From positions 2,783,060-2,847,059 of the forward strand of contig JAJEKV010000058.1 of the NCBI GenBank assembly GCA_021234155.1: a stretch of 64,000 nucleotides of DNA. Direction: 5' to 3'. This document shows, in pieces, positions 1 through 10,321 of this stretch; the first letter of the stretch is position 1; each line of letters begins with the position of its first letter. The translations under genes and the position numbers were made by a program. This DNA is from Isoetes taiwanensis. Taxonomy: Eukaryota > Streptophyta > Lycopodiopsida > Isoetales > Isoetaceae. The notes beneath the pieces are model-generated. The model was given only the letters and a program-made list of their open reading frames with translations, was not told the origin of the DNA and did not search any database.

Positions 1-157
1 CTGCTCAAAGCCCCTAAAATATACGGTTTCCTATACTATACACAAGCGAAATCTTACTCCACACCATTGCATTCCAAATACAAAACAAAAAACGGGGAAG
101 TTTATAAGGCAAAACGTGAAATGCCTTATCTAAAAGTAACATGCAACCAAATTAAAC

Positions 158-257
158 ATCTTTTAATGTACCTTTGCTTTTTGAGAAAAGATAGATAGAT
201 AGATAGTATCTTTTAATGTACCTTTGCTTTTTGAGAAAAGATAGATAGATAGATAGT
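158..257. repeat. 50-bp tandem duplication with GATA microsatellite
   Basis: Two identical 50-bp units (158-207 and 208-257) each end in a short (GATA)n run. This is a simple local duplication; no gene is associated with it. Confidence 0.95.
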
Positions 258-360
258 AGTTTTAACGTCACGCCACTAGGCAGCATCCAACTGGACATGT
301 GACCACACACCACACTACATTGCTTGGTTGGGCCCTGCCCCCAACCACCTTACATTGCGT

Positions 361-465
361 CTGTTGGGATTTGACCCCCAACAGTACCGAGTGCGATTCT
401 GGGCGGTCTCGAACTCGAGACCACATTGCTAAGGAACTAGTGTGTTACCACTAGACCAAATGCCA
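361..465 (-). mobile_element. tRNA-derived SINE-like head
   Basis: On the minus strand an A box (TGGTCTAGTGG, 448-458) lies about 32 bases upstream of a B box (GAGTTCGAGACC, 405-416). That is the order and spacing of an internal RNA polymerase III promoter. The sequence around the A box resembles the tRNA-like head of plant Au-type SINEs. No complete tRNA cloverleaf could be drawn, so a SINE head is more likely than a functional tRNA. The 3' end of the element was not defined. Confidence 0.6.
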
Positions 466-1016
466 GCAACGCACATTGTGAACAAGACTTGCCTTAAAAT
501 AGTACCTTTTGAATACTTAAGATTTGAAATAGTTTGGGAGAAGCGACCAAAAAGTGGCACATTAAGAAACAGAGACACACAATTTTTGGAGCGGAGCCCT
601 TTTGGTCAGGACGGGCGATCTTCTTGCGAGATCATCTCTGCTTCGTGCCATCTTGTATGCATGCAAAGCTTTACCGTGTATTCCATGTTGACATCTTCTT
701 ATACTTCTTGTGAAATCAATGAAAATTTGTTACTTGTCTTGAGAATTTGTATCGTAACTCTTGTTTAGAATGATTGCTTTGCTTTATCTCTAAATTCATT
801 CTAACATTTGCGAAATAGGAAATGGAGCAAACTCCTTCCCTGAATATTAACACTACAAGCATGGGAGAACTTACAAACTGGATTAATGCATCCTCGGTAT
901 GTCATTGATATTGCATTCAATTCCAATCTCCGGTTTATTAAGTGTTTGATGCCGGTAGATTGTAGTATGTGTGTTTATGTGCTAGAGGGGTGAAAGACCT
1001 CTAACAACCACTCATG
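466..1016. other. no recognisable gene
   Basis: Short open frames only; none shows a known motif. AT-rich sequence of ordinary intergenic appearance. Confidence 0.5.
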
Positions 1017-1130
1017 TAATAGTTTGGATGTCTTTTTGCACTCTCAAATATAAATACTTCTGCACACTGCTGGTAATAGTTTGGATGTCTTTTTGCACTC
1101 TCAGGTATAAATACTTCTGCACACTTCTGC
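1017..1130 (+). promoter_or_regulatory. duplicated promoter-like block with two TATA boxes
   Basis: A block of about 57 bp is present twice in tandem (1017-1073 and 1074-1130). Each copy carries TATAAATA (1049-1056 and 1106-1113). The second copy is followed 105 bp later by ATG 1211 in the context GTCGCAATGG. TATA-to-ATG distance and sequence suit a polymerase II core promoter. What it drove is unclear because the downstream frame is broken. Confidence 0.45.
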
Positions 1131-1210
1131 ACACTGCTTCAAACCCTACAAGTTCTTCTATGCTCTTTGCTCTTCTTAATCTGCCATAGCCAAAACTTTC
1201 TTCTGTCGCA

Positions 1211-1502
1211 ATGGCCTCTTCTTCCAAAGTCAAAAAGCCCCTTGATTGCCCCTGAAGCAGTCAAGTTAATGTCTCCACAAATCTCTTTGGATATGAAACA
1301 TTTTTTTGAAAAAGATCAAGCAGCCACTCAAGCCTCTAGGATGGAGGATTTTGTCTCTCACGCTATGCCTGCACCTCGCCAAGAACAGTTGGTGCAATTT
1401 GTTGCTCTTATGGTTAATCCTTACATAGGATATCATCAGTACGAGATTGATGGGGTAGATAACGTCCTCTCCCGAGGAGTTATGGGCCATAAAAATGGCT
1501 GA
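1211..1502 (+). pseudogene. broken short reading frame after the duplicated TATA block
   Basis: ATG 1211 opens a frame reading MASSSKVKKPLDCP and stops at 1255. A shifted frame stays open across the same stretch to 1502 (residues such as MKHFFEKDQAATQASRMED), ending inside the inverted repeat at 1457-1619. The pattern suggests the 5' end of a gene with one frameshift, cut by the hairpin element. I do not recognise the product. Confidence 0.25.
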
Positions 1503-1619
1503 GTGGCCATGTGGCCCACGAAATTCCGAGGTCGCACCTGGCGATGCGGTAGGAAATTTCGGGCCACATGGCCACGAGGCCATTTTTCCGCCCATAACTC
1601 CGAGGGAGGACGCGCTATC
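1457..1619. repeat. 163-bp foldback element (long inverted repeat)
   Basis: Left arm 1457-1527 pairs with right arm 1552-1619 with only scattered mismatches and a 24-base loop. Within the arms GGCCATGTGGCCC pairs with GGGCCACATGGCC, and GTTATGGG with CCCATAAC. It is more GC-rich than its flanks and interrupts the frame starting upstream. It could be a foldback or MITE insertion, or a source of hairpin RNA. Confidence 0.75.
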
Positions 1620-1670
1620 GCCTTCTGGGCCGAGGCATTTAGCGGTGACCGCCATAGCCAAGTTTGGCCC

Positions 1671-1950
1671 GGCTTTGGGAGCCCCAAGCATCCGCGTAAT
1701 CAGGAGTCCGGCATCATAGAATCAAAATCCGATCCTCAGAAAACTGATGAAGGGCATTCTTGAGTTTCTTTTAAACTTCGGAACAAAAACTGACAAATGC
1801 ACCTTCTTCAAGAGCTTGTTTGGCTATGGCGAGGCCGATACCGCTAGAAGCGCCAGTGATAAAGACGTGCTTCGATTCCAAGGACGGAATGAGCAGGGCC
1901 TTCTTCGATTTCTTCAATGCGGAGCCAAATATGAAAGACAGGGCCGCCAT
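1671..1950 (-). pseudogene. TSC10: 3-ketosphinganine reductase first-exon fragment
   Basis: The family reduces 3-ketodihydrosphingosine to dihydrosphingosine in sphingolipid synthesis, at the endoplasmic reticulum. ATG 1950 opens a 59-residue frame ending at 1771. It has a short hydrophobic-basic leader and then HVFITGASSGIGLAIAKQ, the TGxxxGxG dinucleotide-binding motif of short-chain dehydrogenases in the arrangement typical of this enzyme. After the stop the same frame still reads KKLKNALHQFSEDRILIL and, past a second stop, RTPDYADAW, which match the next part of the family (DVRDY region). Two in-frame stops and the absence of the catalytic SxnYxxxK half make it a decayed fragment. A different short-chain dehydrogenase is possible. 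Confidence 0.6.
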
Positions 1951-2637
1951 AACCGATACATAAAGGAACAGGTGGTGCAGGAGTTGCGTCTAATGCTGCA
2001 AGAACATATATCACAGTCTCTGCCTCAAGACCCTGAAGCATCCCAAAGCATGCCTCAAGGCAAGAATGTGAATGAAAAAAATCTGAAGGATGCTACAGTC
2101 GGATCTATTTCATGTGCTGATCCAAGGACCAATCAGGAACTCTGCAACCAATGCCCAAGAAAACTTAGAACAGAAAATTACAGGGTGAACTTAGCAGCAG
2201 GCTATGGCTAGGTTAGGGGATTTGAACCAAACTCACCCAATCCTATAAAACAATCCAAATCTATTTGCCGCAGATCTGCCGGCTTAAAAACGTTGGCCTA
2301 AGTATGCAGCCGTGTAACAGAGGTAGTCGTGCTTTTTTTTCCTGCAACAGATGCAACCAAACCTGGCCGTCATCTTCAACGGCCATAAAAAACCTCAAAA
2401 GATTGCCTCCTTGGATCATGCAGCGACGAGCAAGGAGCCGAGACTGTTTTCTTTCTCTGTTTTCAAATGGGAACAGGTGCAGCGACGAGCAAGGACCCGG
2501 ATTTAAACAGAGCTCCCAGATATAGAGCCGGAAACAGAGCATCTGCTTTGAAACATCACACTTTGAAACAGAGCATCTGCTGCAGCAGGAGGAGGCAGAT
2601 GCTATCAACACAGCTATCAGATGCCAAAGAAACACAG

Positions 2638-2815
2638 CTATGGCGACGGATTTACAGCGACAGATTTACAGCTATGGCAACGAATTTATGGCGACGGATT
2701 TACAGCTATGGCGACTGTAGAACTGTAGACGGATGCTGTGGTGCTGTAGAACTGTTAGAACTGGCGACGGACTTACAGCGCTGCCCGGCTATGGCGACGG
2801 ATTTGCTTGGCTATG
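2638..2815. repeat. degenerate minisatellite, unit about GCGACGGATTTACAGCTATG
   Basis: The words GCGACGGATTTAC and CAGCTATGGC recur at irregular spacing through this stretch. It reads as an open frame only because of the repeat; I do not treat it as coding. Confidence 0.7.
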
Positions 2816-2846
2816 GCGGAGCACCAGCGGCAGCAGGCATCAGAGG

Positions 2847-2868
2847 AAATGTTATGGCCATAACATTT
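2847..2868. repeat. perfect 22-bp palindrome
   Basis: The sequence is self-complementary around the centre ATGGCCAT, and a partial copy (TTATGGTCATAAC) follows within 15 bases. It could be a dimeric protein site or chance in AT-rich DNA. Confidence 0.6.
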
Positions 2869-3829
2869 TGTTATGGTCATAACCGATTGGGCCACATAAT
2901 GTTACTGGACATAACATCTAGAGATCAACGGCTGAGATTAAACCCTAGAGCTAAATGCTGAGGCCAAGGACGTTAAGGTACTGTAATTTCTTTGATGACA
3001 TGATTTCTTGCCAAATTTTTCAAGGTGCCACCACATGCAAAGTCCTTGGACTATAACGCGTTGCACGATTTCGACCCAAATGAATGTTGCAATTACTTTT
3101 ACCATACAAAAATCAAGTTGTCCCGTGTAGATCCCACTCACTCTGGTTTTGTCAAATTGCTTTGACTTTTTTTTTTTTGGTTGGCCTCAGAAAAATACCT
3201 CCATCAATAAGCTCATCTGCAACATGGTAGTAGCAGCTATGTATTGCAATAGGTCAATTGATTGGTTGTGAGCAATCGACGGGACAGGAACCTACGTGTA
3301 AGGTGGTGGAGCATAAGGAGGAGCATACGCTTAAGGCACAGCCGTGGGCTGGAAGCAAGGTATTTGCGTGGGGGCCATGAAACCAGGAGGTCCAGAGAGA
3401 GGGGCATCATTTGGCAATATCCCGTGGGTGCCATCCTCATTCAGTTTGAGATCACCAATATTGTAAACTTGAACAGGAGGTTGAAAAGATGGAGAAGACT
3501 GAAATTCCAAAATATATACAATGAGACTGAACATGATTTGAAGCCAGGTTTAAATATTTAGGTTGCAACGTATTCTAATCAAATAGTCTACAGTGTTTTC
3601 AATATATTTGCTATAGTACTTTTGCTTGTTAGATTTCAATGGTTAGATGAATAAATTGAATGCTAGAAGTTAACATTGAAATTTGGAAGCTAAAGTTCAA
3701 GGGGACATCTAGTTTGAATTCATCGCTATGCTTATACTTAGTATTTTTTTGGATAACCTATACATACGCAAATGCTATAAGAAAACCCCTAAGAGTATTC
3801 ACTGATGTTATTTACATACTACAAATGTT
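2869..3829. other. no assignable gene
   Basis: A minus-strand frame at 3331-3534 encodes a proline-rich stretch (PPVQVYNIGDLKLNED) that runs through a stop into further Pro/Tyr-rich sequence. It may be a relic of a proline-rich protein exon, but I could not match it. Nothing else stands out. Confidence 0.4.
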
Positions 3830-4275
3830 GCACCCCCTTGCTTGCAATGTCTCGCAAATGGGAAGGCTGCAAATATATGGCATGCAGGCGGAACTGTTAA
3901 AGTGGGCAGGGCCAAATTATCCCCATCTTGGCTAGTCAAAGGCTTTTTTCACAGCGTGCCGCCAACAGAGTGGTTCCAACATATTAGGCAAGTGATCCTT
4001 ACTGTCTTGCCAACACAATCATGATAAGCTCATTATTGGCAAAACTATTGGCTAAAATTTTGAGCAGCAATTGACAGCATGGCAGAGGACACAAAGGTAA
4101 CATCCCTTACATAGGTATTGTTCAGGTCTAGACACTCGATCATCGATCTATTTTATATCGCAGACCTTGTTGGAGGATAATAGAAATAAATGGCAAGACC
4201 TGAATTGCTGCTCTCCAGATTTTGCGAAGGCTTTTGACACAATACCTAAGAAGAAGCTGTATTTTCAAAATGGGG
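3830..4275 (+). pseudogene. LINE reverse-transcriptase fragment
   Basis: In shifting frames the translation follows the RT domain of a non-LTR retrotransposon: ANGKAA, then a GMQAELLKWAG block, then the HSIIDLF block, then CSPDFAKAFDTIPKKKL, which is the RT palm block containing the first catalytic Asp region. The DNA matches the second fragment at 60961-62060 at roughly three bases in four, so both derive from one LINE family. Several stops and frameshifts; 5' and 3' ends are missing. Confidence 0.8.
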
Positions 4276-7200
4276 AGTCTCTCTCTATTCTAAAAATGTT
4301 GTAGCTCCTCCAACACAAATGTATACTTTGATGATATAATCCTCATGTTACATGTCCCTATCAGGTAAATGGCCCAGTCTATAACAATTAATCTGGAGTC
4401 TTTCGCATTTGTTTAGAAAAGACTCTAGAATCTATGCAAGTAAAGAAGGATCCTAATGCATTGTAATGTGTTGTGTAAGCCTCGTACATATGTTGGTCTC
4501 TAGCATGCTTACCTAGAGCAACCACCACCCTACTGTGAGCCTGCCAATCCTACTTATCTCCAGATAATCATATTATGATTTTCCAATTTGTTTTGATTTA
4601 AATTCGGCATCTAGCTGTGGTTTGAGCTTGTAATTGGTTTCCTATCCATGTTGTCCATTTATGCTACTTTTACACACTTGAAATAGTTTTGTGCAATGAA
4701 TTGAATGATGTTGGCTTTGGGTTAGTTATGTAGGTAATTTGAGTTATTGCATCAGATGGTTACTAGGCATGAAATGAAGGAGCGGATGAAGCCAACATGC
4801 TATTGCTTGATTGGTGCAATAATATAAGCTAGGTGCAACAATTCTTGGGATGCAATTACGCTAGTTTCCCCTTTTCAATGGCATGGTTTTGTTGCCCAAG
4901 TTCAAATCTTGGGGGCTTCCAACCACTACGTATTTTACATTATTTATTTAGGTTTTGAGTTATTTTAGAACTTTCCCTAATTGAATTTTGAGGTTTTATA
5001 TCAAATGGCCCTCAGCCTTTTAGCCATAAACATGTGCCCATACTTGACTGTATATACAAGAAATTTATCACGGCGGCCTTCATTTCCCTTTACCAACTCA
5101 TTGTGCGTAAGGAAGTGAACCACATAGGAAAATGTGTGCAACGTCTATAACCAATACCAAATATGAGATGAATGGGGGACCCATAGAATGATGCTGGTGT
5201 TTTGTCCCATAAACCAACTAGTCTGTCATGAACGTTAGAAATTTATCCTTCTCCTCTTCTTCTCTTTGCATCATATTTAGAGCAGACTTCGCATTCAATC
5301 TGTGAAAATTAAGCTCTTCGTTATGTTTGCCACACAACCAAGGCACCATGCATCTCTACTATGTGCCCCCCTTAAACTTGCTTTCCCAATACTTTGATGG
5401 CTTTTAGTTGATGGTTTAAGAAAATCAATAATGTACTTCTTTTGAAAACAAAAGTGTTAAGATTTGAAGACAAAAAAGCAGTCAAATTATTGTCTATGTC
5501 AATCATCCAAATCGTACAACCTTTGGCAATACCTTAAGGGACAAAATGGAATTAAATGCCGATAAAGGGAAACTTTAAACATCTAAGATCGTAACTTTAA
5601 ACATTTGAGTACCATCTCAAAGAAGATATTGTGGGATCGATGCTAGTTGCTGGGCCAATTGGGAGGGAGGCAAGCAAATTTCCAAAAGCTTTTGTTGTGA
5701 ATTGAGTTCACAGTGGTATAATTTTGTTCCAAAGTGAGCACCCAACGAGGATGGCATAGAGCAAAGTTCCCCTGATATAAATAACCCTAAGAAGATTGCA
5801 AAATTAAGCTTTGCTTAAAATTTATTGTTGGGCTGTAAATATTCACACCCCTAAATTGGGGATATTGTCCTTACAAAACTTTCATAGGAATGCGTCAAAA
5901 TAGGGTAAAGTTTGTCTCCAGAATTTTATTTCATGCCTTCAGCAATCGTGATCTTTCTGCCAAAACTCGAGATGGTTTACCCTTTGGCGCTTCCTTCTAT
6001 CATCTTCTAATTTACAGTTCTCCTAGAGAAAAAAGAATACAAAATCAGTGCTCCAGATTAAATTGACTAAAATACCATGTATGACGTATTTAATAAAAAT
6101 TGGACTTATTCAAATCTTATAATCCTTCAAGGATGCCATGATAAGATTATATGTATTTTTAACTCTTGTTGACTTTTATAAAATTTTCAGTTTATCTTTA
6201 GATAAAAAGTATGATAGTTATCAAAGTTTAAGATTGCTTTCTAGACTAATTTTACTTTAATCTATTTAAAATTAAATTTTCATCTCAGATGACTCTATAT
6301 GATTAAAATGTTATTTTTTCAAAACGATTAAAAAAGTTTAGATGAAATTCATCAAATGATTATATGTTTTAATTAAAATAAGTTTTATTTTTAAAGTAAT
6401 TTTCAATATGTATTTATTTCATCAATAATAAACTATTTAGTATTTGTTATTAAATCATAAACTTTATCTTTTAATTAATCTTAATCTAATGCTTCTTTTA
6501 AAGTATTTTTTAAGTGGTGTGTAAATTGTAAAATTCTCATATCTCTAATATATAATTGTACTATGGAGGATAAGGGGTAGCTTAAATATAGAATGATTAA
6601 AATATTTTCTATCTTTAAGATTGTATACGTGGAAGCATCAGAATAATTTGGAAGAATGCAAGTTTTTGTAGAAGCTCCTGGCGAATGTCCGCCTCTTTTA
6701 GAGGCATCCATAGATTCTGGAGATCTCGATTTTGGGTTCCAGAGAGATCTGGACACCTCTTTATCTTCATATAAAAGAGGACGAGAACCCAAAGCCGAAG
6801 TTATGATGCATGGTCGGCAGTTGCAAGTTCCAAAAGAGCAGTTTAGAGCCTGAGCCGTCTAGGTAAAACCCATCGGCCAGATTTATCTCCATCGCCTGCA
6901 GACACGTAAAAATGGCGTGCAAATGCTTGATTCAGGCTGATTAAGCTTGAAACGGAGGACCAGCACACAATTCAGTTGTTTGTTTGTAGGCTTTCTGAAT
7001 AAACATGTGGATTCCGGCTCTAATTAATGTGTTTTACAGACAAATTCCTGGATTTTTATGGCCAAATCCATGGCCGCTTCCAATAAATTTCGGATTTACG
7101 AACCTATAACTATGTCTTTGTGGAGTTCTATAGAATATTTTTGATGGTGATGGAAACAGCTCATCTCTACGAGATGATGTCAACATCCGGGCATTGGATG

Positions 7201-7715
7201 GTAAATGCCTTGATTCATGCTCTCAATCTTACCTTTGCACATTCTTCAAGATGAAAACACCGTCCCTCATTTCATGATTGCCTTATTGATATCTCGAAAT
7301 CGGATAAAGTACAAAGAGATGAAGAAAACAATGTCTATAATACCTATATAACATCAACAAACATCACAACGGAGTTCAAGGAGGCCGATCATCGACTGGA
7401 CATGATGGTACCAAAGATCGCTGATGACCGCACTATTCTTAGGTCCGCCATCCTTGAAATCTAATCTGAGAGGTGCGGATGCTAACCAAGTTTGCAATGA
7501 TGAATACAAACTTGAGGAATCTCGCTGTAAAGCCAAGAAAATAATGCTACGCCACCAAGTCCGCTCTCGAGAAGGCTACAGCTAGTTCAATGCTTTTTTG
7601 GTGACAAGGACGAGTTGCTTGATCAATTTATTTAACAATCTAAGGCGAGAGAAGGTGATTTAACTTTTTGTGTTTTGTTATTGTTGTTTACGGCAAAACT
7701 ACATGGTAGTTGTCA
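4276..7715. other. AT-rich sequence without recognisable gene
   Basis: No frame longer than about 100 codons and no family motif seen. 6050-6650 is strongly AT-rich. At 6768 a CATATAAAAGAGG TATA-like word precedes a 65-codon frame (6656-6853 overlaps it); no supporting evidence for a gene. Confidence 0.5.
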
Positions 7716-8349
7716 CCGCTGAGGAATTTTGGTTGATATGCTCAATGAGATTAAGACATTGCGACATAAAGCGATGAGAGACGGAAGCAAAGGCTCGAAA
7801 AAGCCAGGGTTAGAAAAGCCGTGTTAGAAGCAAAGAAAAGGAGGTTTAGAAATACTTGCTAAGGTGGAAGAATTGAAAGCAATGATTTTAAGTTTAAGAG
7901 AAGAAAATGCAATGGTATGATTATTGATCTCCCATATCCCGCCATTTCATCGTTTTCTGTTTGTATGAACTTTTTCTATTGCTCACAATGCGGTGAGGTA
8001 TATGGTGAGAAAGCAATTCTAGCAAATGAAAGCACGGAACTTTATTTTTCGAATTGGGGAAAGTGAAGGAGGAGCGTGAGCAAGCCTATACTATTCTTGA
8101 AGTTAGATGATAGTCACGATTAGCTAATGGACCCTGTATCTTTTGTCTATGCAAGCAGACACGTGCCATGCTCAAGCTCGAATTGATCTTGCAAATGAAG
8201 AAATAATGGCGGCCAGGCGTAAAAAATCTTTGAAGGATGTCGTGAAGCTTTAAAAATTCTTGATTTGGAGAAGACATCAATGGATAGGATCATGGAGGCA
8301 TCGAGGGAGCTTGAAATGGAAGCACAAACCTGTAGACTGGTTAGATGAC
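7716..8349 (+). pseudogene. remnants of a long coiled-coil protein gene
   Basis: Short plus-strand blocks rich in Glu, Lys, Ala and Leu with heptad character lie in order: KVEELKAMILSLREENAM (about 7865-7918), LGKVKEEREQAYTILEVR (about 8055-8108), then ARIDLANEEIMAARR and, after a frameshift, EALKILDLEKTSMDRIMEAS (about 8160-8345). They are separated by AT-rich, intron-like sequence. The style resembles the plant WEB/DUF827 coiled-coil proteins (chloroplast movement), but I cannot prove it. A stop and a frameshift inside the last block suggest decay. Confidence 0.4.
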
Positions 8350-9093
8350 TGATAATTATTGCTGATGCTTGGTACTTCAATCTGATCAAGTCAATTTTTA
8401 TGTTGGATTCTAGCTAAAACAATTCCTGATTTCAGGGGGGAGCATCCTTGATTCATTACAGTAAGTCCCCTTATATAATGGTAAATTGTATTGACTTAAA
8501 GTTACAGATCAATTAGGCTGCTTTAGCTTTGAGGTGATAAAAAATCCAGGTACTATATTCCATGAGAACTTATTGTAATCATGGATTTGTCGAATGCAAA
8601 TGTTGCATCCTTTAAACATCCACAGCTACCATATAGTTGCACAAGAAGGTTATATAAGCATGTACTGGGATGCATTTACGGTCTTGAATGTCCCTTTTTT
8701 TTGGTATTAGATCAAAATCCTTTTGGCTTGCATATTCCCTTTTAACATGCTAGTTTTATTGAGGGTTTATGATAGTGGTTGTAATCAAGAAACTAGCAAA
8801 ATGTGTGCTTATCCGCTAATACTACCAGACCAAAACCTGATCTAACAAGCAATGCCAAAAAGGTGCAACATGATGATGTCTACAGGCCAGCTTGAGCACT
8901 TCCTTCTTAAAGCAGAATTTGGCACATAATTACATCTCCTCTTACCAGCTTCGCAGACCAAGATGAGATCTGTTCAACATGATTCAAGTATAATACCCAA
9001 CTAGGCAGGGCTAATGTAGATTGGCAAATCAAAATACAGATAGGACTATGGGCTGAGATCTATAGAGATTTATATGTACAAGATTTCACGGAA
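8350..9093. other. no recognisable gene
   Basis: AT-rich sequence with scattered stops on both strands. No motif seen. Confidence 0.5.
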
Positions 9094-9310
9094 TTGTCTC
9101 ATACGCAGAATTGTGTACGCAGCTATGTCCACTGTAGGTGGGATTCGACTGTGCATTCTAACGGCCTGAGCATGCATAAGATATGTTTTTTGGAACATTT
9201 TGCTTTCTGGTTATCCACAATAAGAGGTTTTCATACTTTTCTCTCGGAACATGATATCATTGTGCAAAATGCCCTTGATGTATGCCAAATTCAGTATCTG
9301 TATGATTCAT

Positions 9311-9451
9311 AGCATGTTTTTGCCAACATACGCAAACATGAGATTTCATTTCATGGAATGCATTAATTCATGGATATGTAGCATGTTTTTTTGCCAACAT
9401 ATGCAAAACATGAAATTTCATTTCATGGAATGCATTAATTCATGGATATGC
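9311..9451. repeat. about 70-bp tandem duplication inside the PPR relic
   Basis: Copies 9311-9379 and 9380-9451, each starting AGCATGTTTTT and ending CATTAATTCATGGATATG, differ by a few substitutions and a short T-run indel. Confidence 0.9.
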
Positions 9452-10012
9452 AGAGTGTGGGACTGTCACGAAGTGAACAACATGATGATAAAAATACATC
9501 AGCTTCGTTTTAGTTTAAAGACTAATATATGGTGCGTGTAGTAGTCTAGAATGGGTCTAAGTATATTGAGCTACATTCTAGAATTTGGATTTAGAAGAGA
9601 TTTTTTATACAGAACACGACCGTTTACATGTATCAGAAACTCAACAATCTTCACTCTGCATATTATGTATTTGATATAGTTCGCATGTTTCATAACAATT
9701 GTTCATGGAATGTGCTGGTATCTGTATATGCTCAGTATAGAAGCGATATCCAGTTATACAATTGTTTCTGCAAATGCAAACAGATGCTAGTGTTTGAAGC
9801 ATGTGGCTCTAATTGTTAAAATGTTAATATATGTCCATACACGACTTCTATCCAGGACAAAGTCCAACATGACAAGCACTAATGATTCAATAGAAGCTTT
9901 AGAATTTGAGGAGATGCATTTTCAACTTATAGACTTTGAACCAGAGAATATAAATGTGAGGATATCGTGGATGCCTACCATGTTTATGTACTTGACAGAA
10001 TGGTAGAATAAA

Positions 10013-10140
10013 ATGTCATTTCTTGGACCATAATGATCTCAAGATGGTGGTTATGCAAAATGAATTGTATTCTATAAATGTCATTTCTTGGAACATAATG
10101 ATCTCAAGATAGGTTATGAAAAATGAATATGTATTCTATA
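10013..10140. repeat. about 65-bp tandem duplication at the end of the PPR relic
   Basis: Both copies contain ATGTCATTTCTTGGA and CATAATGATCTCAAGAT. They duplicate the PPR block ISWxIMIS. Confidence 0.9.
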
Positions 10141-10301
10141 GACATGAGACACTAGCATAGCTCCCAATCTTGGTTATTCCTAGACTGACAGGCATCCACT
10201 ATTACCAGATGGATCAGTAGAGAGAAATTTTTTCCTCGAGAGTATTCCCTTCTTCTGGCTCAGACCGCCAAATACAGGGGAGCTGGGAAAGAAAAATGTT
10301 T

Positions 10302-10321
10302 GCAGCGGCCTTGGCCGCTGC
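10302..10321. repeat. 9-bp perfect GC hairpin
   Basis: GCAGCGGCC, loop TT, GGCCGCTGC. It is conspicuous in AT-rich surroundings and could be the end of a small insertion. No function is claimed. Confidence 0.7.

Larger units (their letters stand above)
9094..10140 (+). pseudogene. pentatricopeptide-repeat (PPR) protein relic
   Basis: Plant PPR proteins bind organellar RNA. Two stretches carry the repeat signature. At 9628-9790 the translation reads LHSAYYVFDIV then CSWNVLVSVYAQY, matching the xxxAxxVFDxM-xxxxSWNxLIxxYAQ core. At about 9960-10040 it reads IVDAYHV, DRMVE and VISWTIMIS, the next repeat. The last block is duplicated at 10078-10140 (NVISWNIMIS). Stops, frameshifts and internal duplications show that it is not functional. 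No DYW or E domain seen. Confidence 0.6.

Noticed and set aside
2467-2961. 164-codon plus-strand frame
   Set aside because: Driven by the GCGACGGATTTACAGC minisatellite.
4741-6480. Possible long introns or a missed gene
   Set aside because: No exon-like block, splice pair or motif was found on either strand.
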